DNA from: Porites lobata | Lineage: Eukaryota > Cnidaria > Anthozoa > Scleractinia > Poritidae | Assembly (NCBI GenBank): GCA_942486035.1 | Contig: CALNXK010000033.1 | Coordinates: 1,762,001-1,826,000, forward strand | Length of the DNA: 64,000 nt | Reading direction: 5' to 3' | Shown: piece by piece, positions 41,631-52,576 of the stretch | Position numbering within the stretch: position 1 is the first letter of the stretch | Layout of the letters: each line of letters opens with the position of its first letter | The notes under the pieces: model-generated | Database searches by the model: none | The model's input: only the letters and a program-made list of their open reading frames with translations | What the model was told of the DNA's origin: nothing | Translations under genes and position numbers: made by a program

Positions 41631-41697
41631 CCCCTCAGGGTCGGTTAACAGCGCTAGATATATGCCTCGACGCTTCGCGTCTCGGTATATTCACCAT

Positions 41698-41729
<32 letters not shown>

Positions 41730-44639
41730 ATATTCTCTTGTTTTCTATGTCCTACTGTCGCAGATTTTTTTCAATAATGCAACATTTTCACTCGCTGGAT
41801 TCTGTGATTCAAATATTAAGCTAATTGAAGAAATGCAAAGCCCATTGTCTTCTTAGCATTTTATTGAAAAAGGTTGACATATAAAGTAAATTTTTTCTTC
41901 ATAAAACTTATTATAACAGGTCAACTTAGTGAGATAATAATGGTGATTTGTTAGTGTCATCATATATTTTACAGTGTACAGAACTTAACTACTGTATAAT
42001 CCTCCATGAATACCTCTTTGAGATAAGAAAGAAAGCATTTATAGCTAAGATTGCTGATATTAGCTTGGAAGGAAACATACGATCTAATAGGAAACCCCTT
42101 AGATTAGGTATGGATTTTGGCTGTCAAAAAATTAACTTAAGCCACAGGAAACCCAAGCTTCTACTCTTGGTTGCGAAATATAAAGATTTGTGTGAGAGTT
42201 TAAAAACGATAAATAACAAATGACAAGTAACATCCATTAACCTGATCATTTACCTGATAAAGTTTTATTGAATTTTGTTTTTTGTCTACCTTGAAAATCT
42301 GCAGCCACATGTCAGTCACTTACTAGAATTACATGGTTGTCTAGAAACGACCCGCAAACAACATTTCATGAGGTAAATAAAGATATATTTTGCACCAAAG
42401 AGGACTTTTAAAGGTGTCTGGGTTTCCTGTGGCTTAAGCCCGCCTACAGTCTCCTATTTTTTCCGCTTTTACGCGTGAAACTTGGAAATAGATGTCTTGC
42501 ACACAGGCTAAAAACCCTCTGTTCTGGTCATGATTGAATCCATTGTAACTTAGCCTAGTTCCGATTTTACTCGTGTATATTAGTAGATTGATTATGATTT
42601 TGGACAATAGCGTTTTTATTAACGAAGCTTTAATTACGAATTCTAAACGAAATAAATTAAACCGCTTACAGAAAAATGTGCGGTGTTGGTGCTTTCAGGT
42701 TAATGACTCTGTTCACTCCTTATTTGTTCGATGCTTTCTGATGTGGGAAGGCGTGTTTACCTCACCCGCGTACCTGTTTTAGCTCTAACACTTAAAGAAC
42801 ATAGAAAGTGCAGCATGCCTGGTCGAACTAAGTGATTGAACTATCAAAGGCCAAATAACGTTTTTCGCGTTGAGGAAACATGGTGGCTCTCGTTTAAACT
42901 TGAAATCTGGAACCCTCAATTTCTGGAGCCTTCCGACAATTCCAATTCATTCATTCATTTCACCACCCCCACCATCCACCACTCTGACCACTCTTCGTAC
43001 CGTCCACTACTTTGACCACACGCCTCTTGAAATCAGCTGGCTACAAACAAAAATCTGTAAAAATGAACCCTTCTTTAGATAGTACCGATATCTAACGCTT
43101 ATAATCCTAGCGCTGGGGATCAGAGTTGAATAAACTGCTGACCAAACTGATGAATTTGCATGAGGTGCATCTCTTTAGCATGTTTTAGCGAGCTTTAGCG
43201 GCCATGCTGGCGAAGGCAGCGAAATATGTCAAGTATCACTTTTAAAACAAAATTCGCCTTTTTTAGGATTATTGAAACTTGTTTTCCCAGAATGGATTAG
43301 CGGTTTCGAGACAGCTAAAAAGCCTCTACGCTAGATCAGATGATTATTTAACGGAATATTTACCATTTTATCATTTTTTTTTGTACCATCGCCGTCGTTG
43401 TTGAGGAAGACGTCAATGGAAAACGTTAACTATTGTCAACTGTGTACAATAATGATATCGTTGTCATTTGAGTACGGTGTTTTTAATTCCCCATTAGACG
43501 ATGTTCGTATTCCCCGACGGCCCTGGGACGAGAGACTTCGCAGCACGGTTTTTTTGTTGTTGTTGTTGCCAGGCTAATGCGGGGAACATAACAGGTAAGC
43601 TAAAGGGATACCTGTTGCAATTAACAAAACTGTGGGAAGAGCTGGTCGAACAAACAGCAAAGATTATGGTCTTAAAACAGCGACGAAGCCAAAAGAAGAA
43701 ACTAGAAGTAATCTAGAAAATGGTAAATTTAATTGTGTCAAAATGTCAATATTCGAAACCTTTTTATATCATTTTATACTTCTCATTATTCTTTTTTACT
43801 TGTGTGTATCTGTAAAATGGAGTTAAAACTGCTTAGTATCGATCGTCAGTGCAAAAGTCTGTCTGTGTCCAACTACCTGCATGTTTTTGTGTGATCGAAG
43901 ATGTTGACAAATAATGTACCTTAAATCTATAAATAAACTTTATCTTTCAAGTCATCTTTGTTCAAACCGACGTAAGTTTCTTTAAAAAAAAATGCAGGGC
44001 CTGTGTGCAGAACACTAAGCCCCGTCTTGATGTTAAAAAGTAATTATCAACTGGACAGTGATTTTGCATCCGCTCCATTAAAAAATTTAAACTGCAAAGT
44101 AGGTGTGAAGCTGTGTGATAACATCTCTGTCAACTTTATCGCATAGGTGTTCTTCAAAAAGTTTCAAAGACACTGAAAATTATAATTAAAATGGCTTCGG
44201 GGATTTTGACTCTTCCCACCAATATCAGGTTAGGATCGCTGTTAATTTCTCTATAATAACGAGCCGATCTTTCTTTTGTTGTTTGAAATAATGATCTTTC
44301 AAGTATGTAAGCCGTCCGTAATTTTACAACGTTAAAAGTTTCCCTTAAATTCGGAAAACTCAGCCGCCGTTTTCTCATATTTGTTTGTCCTCTTGGCGAG
44401 AAGTTCCCCGCATTAGCCTCGTATTTATGCTCAAAGGATACTCGTTCCAAGACCACTTTTCCATAATATTTTCCCGGGAATATTGTAAACCCACGATCCT
44501 AGCAGTATCATAGTACGGGTCGAACTGATTAAAAATCACATCACAATCTACTCGTCTTTAAATTCGATAAGTTGAGAAAAGACAATAACTGGCCAAATGC
44601 CAAAGGATGATGCATTGTTTTCACTATCACTAATATGGC

Positions 44640-45028
44640 GCTAATACACGAAGGTGCAAGGTCATATGATGCAACCAGTTGAACGCTTTGTTGCAATACG
44701 CACACTTCGGTTATGCTTAATATTGCTTTTCACCTGTCCAGACATATGGTCAATAAAACCCCCGACTAATACGCCTTACTTCAGTAATGTTTAATATGGC
44801 TTTCACCCACCTGGGTGAGTACGGAGGTGCGTGGTCAGATAGCAAGAGTTGTTGAACGCCTTGTGACATTGTGTATTCACCAGTGTGAGTAAGGAGGTGC
44901 CTTGTCAGATCACTAGAGCTGTTAAACGCCTTCTTTCATTGTGTACACCGATATGGCTTTTCACCTGTGTGAGTACGGAGGTGTCTGATCAGATGGTGCA
45001 ACTTGTTAAGCACCTTGTTACATTGTGC

Positions 45029-45060
<32 letters not shown>

Positions 45061-45086
45061 CGAGGTGCGTGGTCAGATGGCCCAGT

Positions 45087-45119
<33 letters not shown>
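44640..45119 (-). pseudogene. Distal decayed zinc-finger repeats, separated by a transposon
   Basis: Four to five degenerate C2H2 units on the minus strand, e.g. YQCTQCNKAFNQLGHLTTH and YQCAQCNKVLNKLHHLIRH. Decay increases towards 44640, with lost cysteines and stops. They are the far end of the same array: removing the 45129-46885 insertion rejoins them in register with the units at 46895. Confidence 0.75.
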
Positions 45120-45128
<9 letters not shown>

Positions 45129-46885
45129 CGGCGTCGATAAAACCCATTCCGGAACATGCCGGAACATTCCGGAACATTCCGGAACATCTCAGAACATGAA
45201 AAAACAAAAACAATTTTCGTGAAAAAAAGATTAATTAAATAAAAGATAATAAAAGAATTTTTGTAAAAATTGATAATAATAAAATAACATAAAATAGCAT
45301 AAAATAACAAAAAAACGAAAAATACAGAAATAATTAAGAAAAAGAAACTGGTATCATCTCCGAGTATGAGAAAACAATATTTTGTCGCAGATAATTTGTT
45401 GGGCGAGTGAGGGTCCATGCAAATGACAGTAATGAGTGAAGGCTTGCTTCTAAATTCAAAATGTATTAAAATGGGTCTAATTTGCCATGCGTTTAATCAT
45501 TTGGCAGTTATCCATTTACGGCTCTGCGATGGTCTGAAACGTCGGTGCAGTATTTCATGTCAAGCCAAGTCGGTAAGTAACTCATGTCTAGCCAAGATAT
45601 AGTCTCCTTATATATAACCGGCATTTGCTTACTTGAGGTGCTTTGCGTTCTTGAGGTTGACATGAATTACTTATAGACTAGGCTCTGTGAACTTAAGAGG
45701 AGCTTAGGGGCTCCTGTCTTTGGATTTTAGTGGACAATACTCCCATTCGTAGTAGTTTCTACACTGTTTACAGTCAGCCTGATATTTCAGACGGCTCCTC
45801 GAGTCGCAAGAGGAGTTTGTGTCTCGTGGAGACGGCTGAAATTCAAGCCATTTTTCTCTGAATATTGCAGTATCCGTTTGTTATGTGTCCGGGTCAAAGG
45901 TGAATAGAAAGGAAAGGAGCCGTCCGTCTTTGTTTGTTTGTTTTTGTGTTCCAAACTTTGCTAAATATATCGATCTCGGAGCATTTGGCTCCGTCGTGTC
46001 CTTGTCATGTCTGAAGTCTGAGACTGGCCGAGGAAGTATGTATGGATCTCTGTGATCACGGAAATCACTACAGCCCCTCCCATAAAAGTTGTAGTTCCAT
46101 TATTGGGTCATAATTTTATTCTGCGGAACTCAAGATTTTTTTTTTTGGTAATTATCATGTGGGGTGAATAGTCAACTTTGTTATCTGACGCAAATCAACA
46201 TAAGGATTTAATTCAAGAGAGACCAGTCGCCGACAATAGCTGCCCATTTCTGTTTCCAAAATGAAATCTTCACTTGCGACTTGGGAGACGGCTAAAATTC
46301 AGGCTAACTGATAACAGTTAGAAACTACCGCTGCGCTACCACTGCCACTGCAACTATTCACGGCGAATGTGAATCCTTATCCACTAAAGTACAAAGCTTG
46401 ACGCCGTTTTTTTTTCGTTTTTCCCCCACTTCGGAACCTGGTCCTAGGCTAGATAACCGTTAAACCGCATGGAAAACAATTACAAGAGGTAACTGTGCGA
46501 GGAAAGCTTGAAAACCCCCCTCCTCGCGACCCATGATAACATATTTTGAATTTAGAAGCAAGTCTTCACTCATTACTGTCATTTGCATGGACCCTCACTC
46601 GCCCAACAAATTATTTGCGACAAAATATTGTTTTCTCATGCTCGGAGATGATACCAGTTTCTTTTCCTTTGTTTTCCTTTGTTTTTGTTTTTTGTTGTTA
46701 TTTTAAGTTATTATTAATTTTTTAAAAATTATTTTATTCTTATTATTTTATTCAATTAATTTTATTTTCATGAAAATTAATTTTAATTTTTTTAATGATC
46801 CAGGATGTTCCGGCATGTTCCGGAATGTTCCGGCATGTTCCGGAATGTTCAGGAATGTTCCGTGTTCCGGGTTTTATCGACGCCC
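45129..46885. mobile_element. 1.76-kb inverted-repeat DNA transposon inserted in the finger array
   Basis: The ends are near-perfect inverted repeats starting GGCGTCGATAAAACCC, followed by GGAACATTCC-type subrepeats. The inverted arms extend about 350 bp (to about 45470 and from about 46545; for example the GGGCGAGTGAGGGTCCATGC segment and its complement). The insertion is flanked by the 9-bp direct repeat TATGGCTTT (45120-45128 and 46886-46894), and excision restores the zinc-finger repeat. No transposase ORF is visible, so it is non-autonomous. A 9-bp target duplication and long arms suggest a Mutator-like or Merlin-like family; this is inference. Confidence 0.85.
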
Positions 46886-46894
46886 TATGGCTTT

Positions 46895-46946
46895 TCACCT
46901 GTGTGAGTACGGAGGTGTCTGATCAGATGGTGCAACTTATTAAGCA

Positions 46947-46992
<46 letters not shown>

Positions 46993-47026
46993 ACGGAGGT
47001 GCCTGGTCAGATGAGCCAGTTTGTTT

Positions 47027-47078
<52 letters not shown>

Positions 47079-47122
47079 CGAGGTGCCTGGTCAGATGACT
47101 AGAGTTGGTAAACGCCTTGTTT

Positions 47123-47160
<38 letters not shown>

Positions 47161-47194
47161 ACGGAGGTGCCTGGTCAGATGAGCCAGTTTGTTT

Positions 47195-47246
<52 letters not shown>

Positions 47247-47272
47247 CGAGGTGCGTGGTCAGATATCCCAGC

Positions 47273-47314
<42 letters not shown>

Positions 47315-47394
47315 CCACCTGTGTGAGTTCCGAGGTGCCTGGTCAGATAACTAGAGTTGGTAAACGCCTTGTTTCATTGTGTACACTGATATGA
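46895..47394 (-). pseudogene. Decayed zinc-finger repeats beyond the PRDM9-like stop codon
   Basis: About six further 84-bp finger units continue directly after the stop in the same orientation. They carry damage: the TAG that ends the gene lies in a linker where intact copies have GAAAAGCC, and two units have a cysteine codon changed to TGA (near 47123 and 47371). Several linkers read GTHTG rather than RTHTG. These units look like former coding fingers lost when the stop arose. Confidence 0.8.
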
Positions 47395-47440
47395 CTATTC
47401 ACCTGTGTGAGTACGGAGGTGCCTGGTCAGATGAGCCAGT

Positions 47441-47496
<56 letters not shown>

Positions 47497-47524
47497 ACGG
47501 AGGTGCGTGTTCAGATTCCCCAAC

Positions 47525-47580
<56 letters not shown>

Positions 47581-47696
47581 ACGGAGGTGTGTGGTCAGAT
47601 CCCCATGGCGGTTAAACGCCCTGTTACATTGTGAACACTGATATGGTTTTTCACCTGTGTGAGTACGGAGGTGCCTGGTCAGTTTACTAGAGGTCG

Positions 47697-47748
<52 letters not shown>

Positions 47749-47777
47749 ACGGAGGTGCGTGGTCAGAACCCATTGGC

Positions 47778-47832
<55 letters not shown>

Positions 47833-47864
47833 ACGGAGGTGCCTGGTCAGTTTACTAGAGGTCG

Positions 47865-47916
<52 letters not shown>

Positions 47917-48125
47917 ACGGAGATGATTGGTCAGAAAAAGAGATCTCTTGTTGTTAGGAAGAATACATTCGTGGACCTTGAGATAGTCAGGAGATGCAAA
48001 TTTCTTTTCACATCGATCACAGTTCCATGTTCTTTTAGCCGTTCTTGAAAAGCAAAACCGCTTGTGCCTCGGTAAAAAGTTCAAAGCGAACGCTTTTCCA
48101 CAATGCTTGCAGATGTTTCGTCTCC
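47395..48125 (-). CDS. PRDM9-like: PRDM9-like last exon: C2H2 zinc-finger array
   Basis: The exon starts after TTTTTAG (48125) with a divergent proximal finger (ICKHCGKAFALNFLPRH), a second atypical one (WNCDRCEKKF) and a truncated finger. Six tandem 28-residue fingers of the YQCTQCNKAF...H-x3-HTGEKP type follow, and the frame ends at TAG (47397-47395) right after HTGE. Finger sequences are almost identical except at helix positions -1, 2, 3 and 6: for example T/K/R, R/V/T, R/D/T, Q/N/T and Q/H/R at -1/3/6. This is the pattern of a rapidly evolving PRDM9 DNA-binding domain. Minus-strand coding is certain; the opposite-strand ORFs are shadows. Confidence 0.9.
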
Positions 48126-51100
48126 CTAAAAATAAAGTTAAATAAAGGATTATTTGTTGTGGACAGGTTTCAGCTGATTTTCGTTATTTGAAAACCGTTT
48201 TTTGTAGTTTCAGTTGATCAACTTTCGTGTTCTATCTATTGCAAACAATGAGTAGCATCGTGACATCACATATTAAGATACGTGAACCTTGATAATTTGA
48301 ATCAGCGCGCGCGTTACACTGCTCGAGTCATCTGTTCAGATTTTAAGACGGAATCCACCAGAAATTGAGTAATTTTTATTTTCAGTGGACAAAAACCGTG
48401 TACCAGAATCACTTAAACAATATCGCATTCTTTTTTCCTTTTGTCAAGGGCTAAAGATGTTATTAGTCATCTGTAAGAACACCAAAGAAAGTTTCTTATG
48501 GGAGCCCGAGAAAACAAAAACTGTAAAATTTCACAAAACTATATGTTACACATGAAATTTTCAGAATTTCACCTGTGTTTTCACACTTCTTGTGAAATTT
48601 GACATTCATTTTCTCAGACTCCCATAAGAAATTTTCTTTGGTGCATGTTATTACAGATGACTAATTACACCTTTAGCCCTTGAAAAACGTAAAAAAGGAT
48701 GCAATATTGTTAAAATTATTCTGGTACAAGGTTTTTGTCCACTGAAAATTAAAATTATTCAATTTCCTGATGGTTTCCGTCTTAAGTTTACTTTATGTTG
48801 CTTCTTTTGGTTGAAAGTCATCTTCAGCAAATTACTAAAACGAGTTCTTAAAATAAGTTGGCAATCGATAGTATATTATTGCAGTGTTGGACTCTAAATT
48901 TTGGAGCATAAGTGAGATATTTAAAATGTATTAGTTTTACCATTCGTCTTACTGCGATCTTGATTATCATCCAGCGATATTCCTAAATCTTTGGCGTAAC
49001 TCTCCCCGTACCATACTAATAGCTCTGAGCCTGCTTTTATAGGCTTGTACGTGCGGTAGTAAATCTTTCCTCTGAACTGAAAAGCCACCAAGTTCTGCTC
49101 GTCTTCACAGCGACAGCAATTAACGAACCTCATCCAGTTACTTTTGTTTTCATCTCGACCATCTAAGAAATGACTAAACTTGCCATCTTTTAAAATCTAT
49201 TAGAACAAAGAATAATAGTGATTTCTTTCCCTGGCTAAATTTCAAAGTAGTTGTTATTATTATTATTAGGAGCCACAAACCGTTGAAATGTTTAAGAATA
49301 ATGTATCAGTTTATTCCAGCTGCGCCCAGCAAAGAAATGCATGCACAAAATCGAGAACGTGCCTTGACAAACCTCTTAAATTTTTTCCCGTCCTTGACAA
49401 ATGAGCCAATCTGCTTGTTTTTCCAGTAAAATCCTCTGTGTAGTTATATTCTGACAGGAAGCCGCGTGCGTGTTGAAAGCTCGGGGTTGGCAAATGCCCG
49501 GCTCCCGGGCAGCACAAAATTTGCAAATGCCCCGCGGTAGCCCTGGAGGGGCGGCTGGGCGCAGCTTGAATTGACTGATGCACAAGGAAATCAAACGCTA
49601 TTAGCAAAAGCTTGAGTAGCATAACAGAAAGGTTATATTCCGCTTTTAGCGGAGGAATTTCATAAAATTGTGAAGGAATACATTTAAACAAATGACGTCA
49701 TATATAAAATAGACCTTTTCACGATTTATGACGCCATCTTGGATAGGGGCAAACACGGCTAAAATGACAGTGAAATGTATGGGATTTTGGCCCACTTGGA
49801 ACCGCTAAAACGCCGCTACAAAGAGGCGGATTTCCACAGCGAAAATGTAATTTAAAAGACATTTGTACTGAGATTATTTTCATGAAGGGAAAGAAGAGAT
49901 TCAGGTTACGACGACCGTAAACGAATTTTTAAGATTTCATGCAAACCCTTCTAATCAACGTTATGTAAATTACCATAAAATTAGAAGCCACATGAGAATA
50001 TTTATAATTCGAATTTACGGACGTCTTACCTTCTGTAAAAGCCTCATTTTTTGTTGAATGAATGGTATCAATAAAACTATCTAAAGTAGTGGCAAATTTT
50101 GGAAATCTGCCTCTCTGTAACGGCGTTATAGCGGTTCCAAGTGGACCAAACTGTAATTTTAGCCGTGCTTGCCCCCCAGCCAAGATGGCGTCATAAACCG
50201 TGAAAAGGTCTATTCTCATTAGGATGACTTCACGTGCTATCTTTTAGTGTCTTATACTTAACAGGTTGACTAGCCTGTGAACAGGCTCTCTGTTTGGGGA
50301 AAAAAATAGCAAACCAAAGGCCTGTTCACAGGCTACAGGTTGACAGAAAACAAAAGAAATGTGGTGGTGGTGATGTATGGCGTCATGGACATTTATGTAT
50401 TTCTCCGCAAAATCGGACTAAACCATCCCCACTATACTTCTGTACTTGTAAATCACATACCCTCACACCAAGTCGGCCCAAAACTCTGTCCACCATTTGC
50501 GTCAAAAAATATAGAAAGTAGTGTGGAAAAGAAGCATATAATTGTAAGGATTCATCCGATCAAGAATGTTAAGTTGATGAAATTTTTCAGATGTTCATAA
50601 AAACATACCTCCCAACAATAGCTAGTATTTCTGTCCTCTGTTATATTCTCCCAGCCTATCTTCAATCCCTTGTATGGGCCAAATTGCACTCCTTTTGGGA
50701 TCTCAGACGTACTGAAAACGCCTAATCCCGCCCCGTGAATTGACGAGTCACCTATCTTTAGTGATGCTGGTAATGAAGCCACTGCTGCGGACACGTCTGG
50801 GTTTTCTTCCCTTGGTTTATCTTCAATAATTTGTAATGGGCCATGCACAGGGCAGTCACCGTAGTGGAGATCATTGCAATCTTCGCAAACTAAAGCAGTG
50901 TTAATGGAAGAAAACGGTATGTAATTGTAGGGGTCCAAGCTCGAAAGTTCACATAGATAGGAGGCGTTTATTTTCAAAACTGCAACAAGCTCAAAACAAC
51001 TAATATTCTTTTGCCTTTCGTTCAGGGTTATTGTTGCAATCGTAAGTCTATCCTTACTCGGAACTTGACGTTGAGCAAGATGAAATACAGAGCCTTGATA

Positions 51101-52576
51101 ATCAAGCAAGAAACTGATCATGAATGAATTGAATGACTTTGCTCCTTTTTGCTAAATTCAAGTGTTTATCGCGACAACAAAGAGAAAGGCGATTTCTTAC
51201 AAGTGCCCAATCTTACAAAGACAGCTTTTTTGTCTTGTTGATAAGGATTGAGCCCCTTCCCCGCCCCCTCCCCTTCCTTACAAGACACCTCAATATCTCA
51301 TCTTTTTTTACTCACATATATAATGATCATCATCTGGCACCTCAGCCTCACAGTAAGAGTGTCGTTTTCCTCGAGTGGCGTATTGCTCGCGCTTTTCCTT
51401 AGAAGGCTGTTCATTTTTATTGATAGATTTTGTTCTTTCTCTCCTAGTAATTGCAGTATTCTCATCTGGCAAAAGTTCCATATTCTCTCCCAGTCGACCC
51501 AACTCATCAAATGCGCTAGAGTCATTTTCTTCCTGCCAAAACAAGGACACATGGGCATTCCATTTTTTATTATTTTCTTTTAAAAACTGACTGACCTTTT
51601 TGTCTAGCTCTTTATGGAAGCATTCACATGTTAACTACCTTCGTGTTTGGCTCCTTCGGGTTTTTAATGGTAGGCACAATCTGAGGCTTGGGTCTAAACT
51701 CTGGAAAAAATCAAAACAGCCATTTTCTAAGGAAGGAAAATCTCGACCAAAAAACTCATTATTGACAGTTTTCGTCCGAACGAATGTTTCGTTACCAGGA
51801 ATGAATCTTTTGATCATTTTGTTCCTTTTTCTAACTTCTTCTGATCCTGGAACCCAATCTTCATCGCTATCATTGCTACTCTCACTTGTGCTTTCACTAT
51901 CTGCGATGGTGGTATCTGTCTTAAGCTTCTTTACAGGTGTTTTACGAGTACGAGAAGGAAGGCCAGCTGGAACGGCTGGAACAGGAAGACCTAAAAGAGA
52001 GAAAATCAGAAATATAGTAACCTGTGTATAGAAGCCCCCACCCACTCTACCTTTATAGGAAAGCGGGGAAGGGAGAGAATTTGAGGTTTAGATCCCTTGG
52101 TTTTAAACTCTAAGAAAAAGGAGGGTTCAGACAGCAAAGTGATACACCATGGAAGTAACGTGAGGTATTTTTTTATTCAGATTTTATTGTGTTCTAAAGC
52201 ATATCGTAAATATTCCTAAACAAACTCTTATATTTTGGCCACGAACGCTCTTTCGTAACATTATCTCTACTGAATAGATCACAGCTCAGGGACGCCTCTG
52301 ATATTTCTAAGGAAAGGTTTAATTGCAAAACTTAATTGAAGCCACCACGTTTCTACATTTGCCGCTGCAACGTTTAAAGTCAATAGCCACTTGAAAGTAC
52401 TTTATATACGGAGGTATTTTATATTTTAATTCTTGATAAACGCTTTAGCTTACTTATGAGAGAACAAAGAAATGGACAAGGCAAAATGCAAACCTACCAA
52501 GGCTTTTCAAGAATTCATGGTTCCTCTTGATATTTCTAAGCCTCAAAAGTTCGTACTCCGATAAAGAGTTCTCCAT
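47395..52576 (-). CDS. PRDM9-like: PRDM9-like histone methyltransferase with C2H2 array, whole gene
   Basis: Seven minus-strand exons: 52576-52498, 51990-51796, 51700-51639, 51532-51316, 50889-50609, 49196-48953, 48125-47395. Phases agree and total 603 codons with the stop. PRDM9 trimethylates H3K4 and H3K36 at sites chosen by its zinc fingers and so places meiotic double-strand breaks. The PR/SET region contains NWMRFVNC, DEQNLVAFQF, IYYRTYKPI and ELLVWYGESY (catalytic-type Tyr at about residue 341), all close to vertebrate PRDM9. A cysteine-rich knuckle (FCEDCNDLHYGDCPVHGP) precedes it, again as in PRDM9/PRDM7. No KRAB domain is seen. The N-terminus instead has a SEYELLRLRNIKRN-x-FLKSL motif followed by an acidic Ser-rich linker. 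Other PRDM genes lack this knuckle-PR arrangement, so the assignment is strong; strict orthology is inferred. Confidence 0.88.
48341..48787. mobile_element. Long-TIR MITE in the last PRDM9-like intron
   Basis: Arms of roughly 200 bp, outer ends TTTTAAGACGGAATCCACCA and its near-complement ending GGTTTCCGTCTTAA. Inner arms contain TTTCTTATGGGAG / CTCCCATAAGAAA. A related end fragment is at 20985-21055. Confidence 0.88.
48953..50889 (-). CDS. PRDM9-like: PRDM9-like exons 5-6: zinc knuckle and PR/SET domain
   Basis: Exons 50889-50609 and 49196-48953 (residues about 185-359). The first carries the knuckle C-x2-C-x7-C-x2-H, then LPASLKIGDSSIHGAGLGVF and IPKGVQFGPYKG, the classic PR-domain start, and ends SYCWE. 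The second begins ILKDGKFSHFLDGRDENKSNW and contains the SAM/peptide-binding core NLVAFQF, YYRTY and LLVWYG. Key tyrosines of active PRDM9 are retained (YCW, IYYRT, VWYG), so methyltransferase activity is likely. The intron between these exons holds a 0.5-kb MITE (49708-50214). Confidence 0.9.
49708..50214. mobile_element. MITE in the PRDM9-like PR-domain intron
   Basis: Terminal inverted repeats of about 60 bp, AATAGACCTTTTCACG...TATGACGCCATCTTGG and complement. The inner arms continue with GTTCCAAGTGG/CCACTTGGAAC. About 507 bp in total with no ORF of interest. Confidence 0.9.
50268..50342. repeat. Short hairpin with nested AGCCTGTGAACAGGCT palindrome
   Basis: GTTGACTAGCCTGTGAACAG on the left and CTGTTCACAGGCTACAGGTT on the right form an inverted repeat of about 75 bp overall. 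Confidence 0.8.
51316..52576 (-). CDS. PRDM9-like: PRDM9-like exons 1-4: N-terminal motif and acidic linker
   Basis: The ATG at 52576 starts MENSLSEYELLRLRNIKRN, which fits a short YE-x2-R-x2-NI-x2-N-x2-FL-x2-LG pattern known from various chromatin and WD40 proteins. The exon ends at 52498 in phase 1. The second exon (51990-51796) encodes a basic then acidic Ser/Asp-rich stretch (SESTSESSNDSDEDW). The third (51700-51639) gives EFRPKPQIVPTIKNPKEP. The fourth (51532-51316) ends VPDDDHYI just before the cysteine knuckle, where vertebrate PRDM9 also has a DDDY sequence. The two middle exons are separated by a roughly 95-nt intron (GTAACG to TTCCAG). Ignoring that intron gives a longer open reading frame that ends at a stop and is probably wrong. 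Confidence 0.75.

Larger units (their letters stand above)
38661..44630. other. Intergenic region without a supportable gene
   Basis: No ORF with recognisable homology or consistent codon pattern is present. Visible content: a CGTT microsatellite near 38778, TAA/ATT microsatellites (40095-40155, 40465-40538), an inverted-repeat element (41229-41630), and two possible exon-like islands. The first, 39743-39779, has a polypyrimidine acceptor, is open in phase 0 and is followed by a GTAATT donor; it could be an alternative MRCK 3' exon. The second, around 43570-43716, follows a strong (TTG)n-CCAG acceptor but is short and unrecognised. Confidence 0.5.

Noticed and set aside
46795..48048. Plus-strand ORFs repeating LVTLCTLIWLFTCVSTEV
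   Set aside because: They are the reverse-strand shadow of the 84-bp zinc-finger repeat; the minus strand encodes canonical C2H2 fingers.
51635..52045. Single long minus-strand reading frame as one PRDM9-like exon
   Set aside because: It ends in a stop and cannot join the next exon in phase. Splicing at 51796 (GTAACG) to 51700 (TTCCAG) keeps the phase on both sides.
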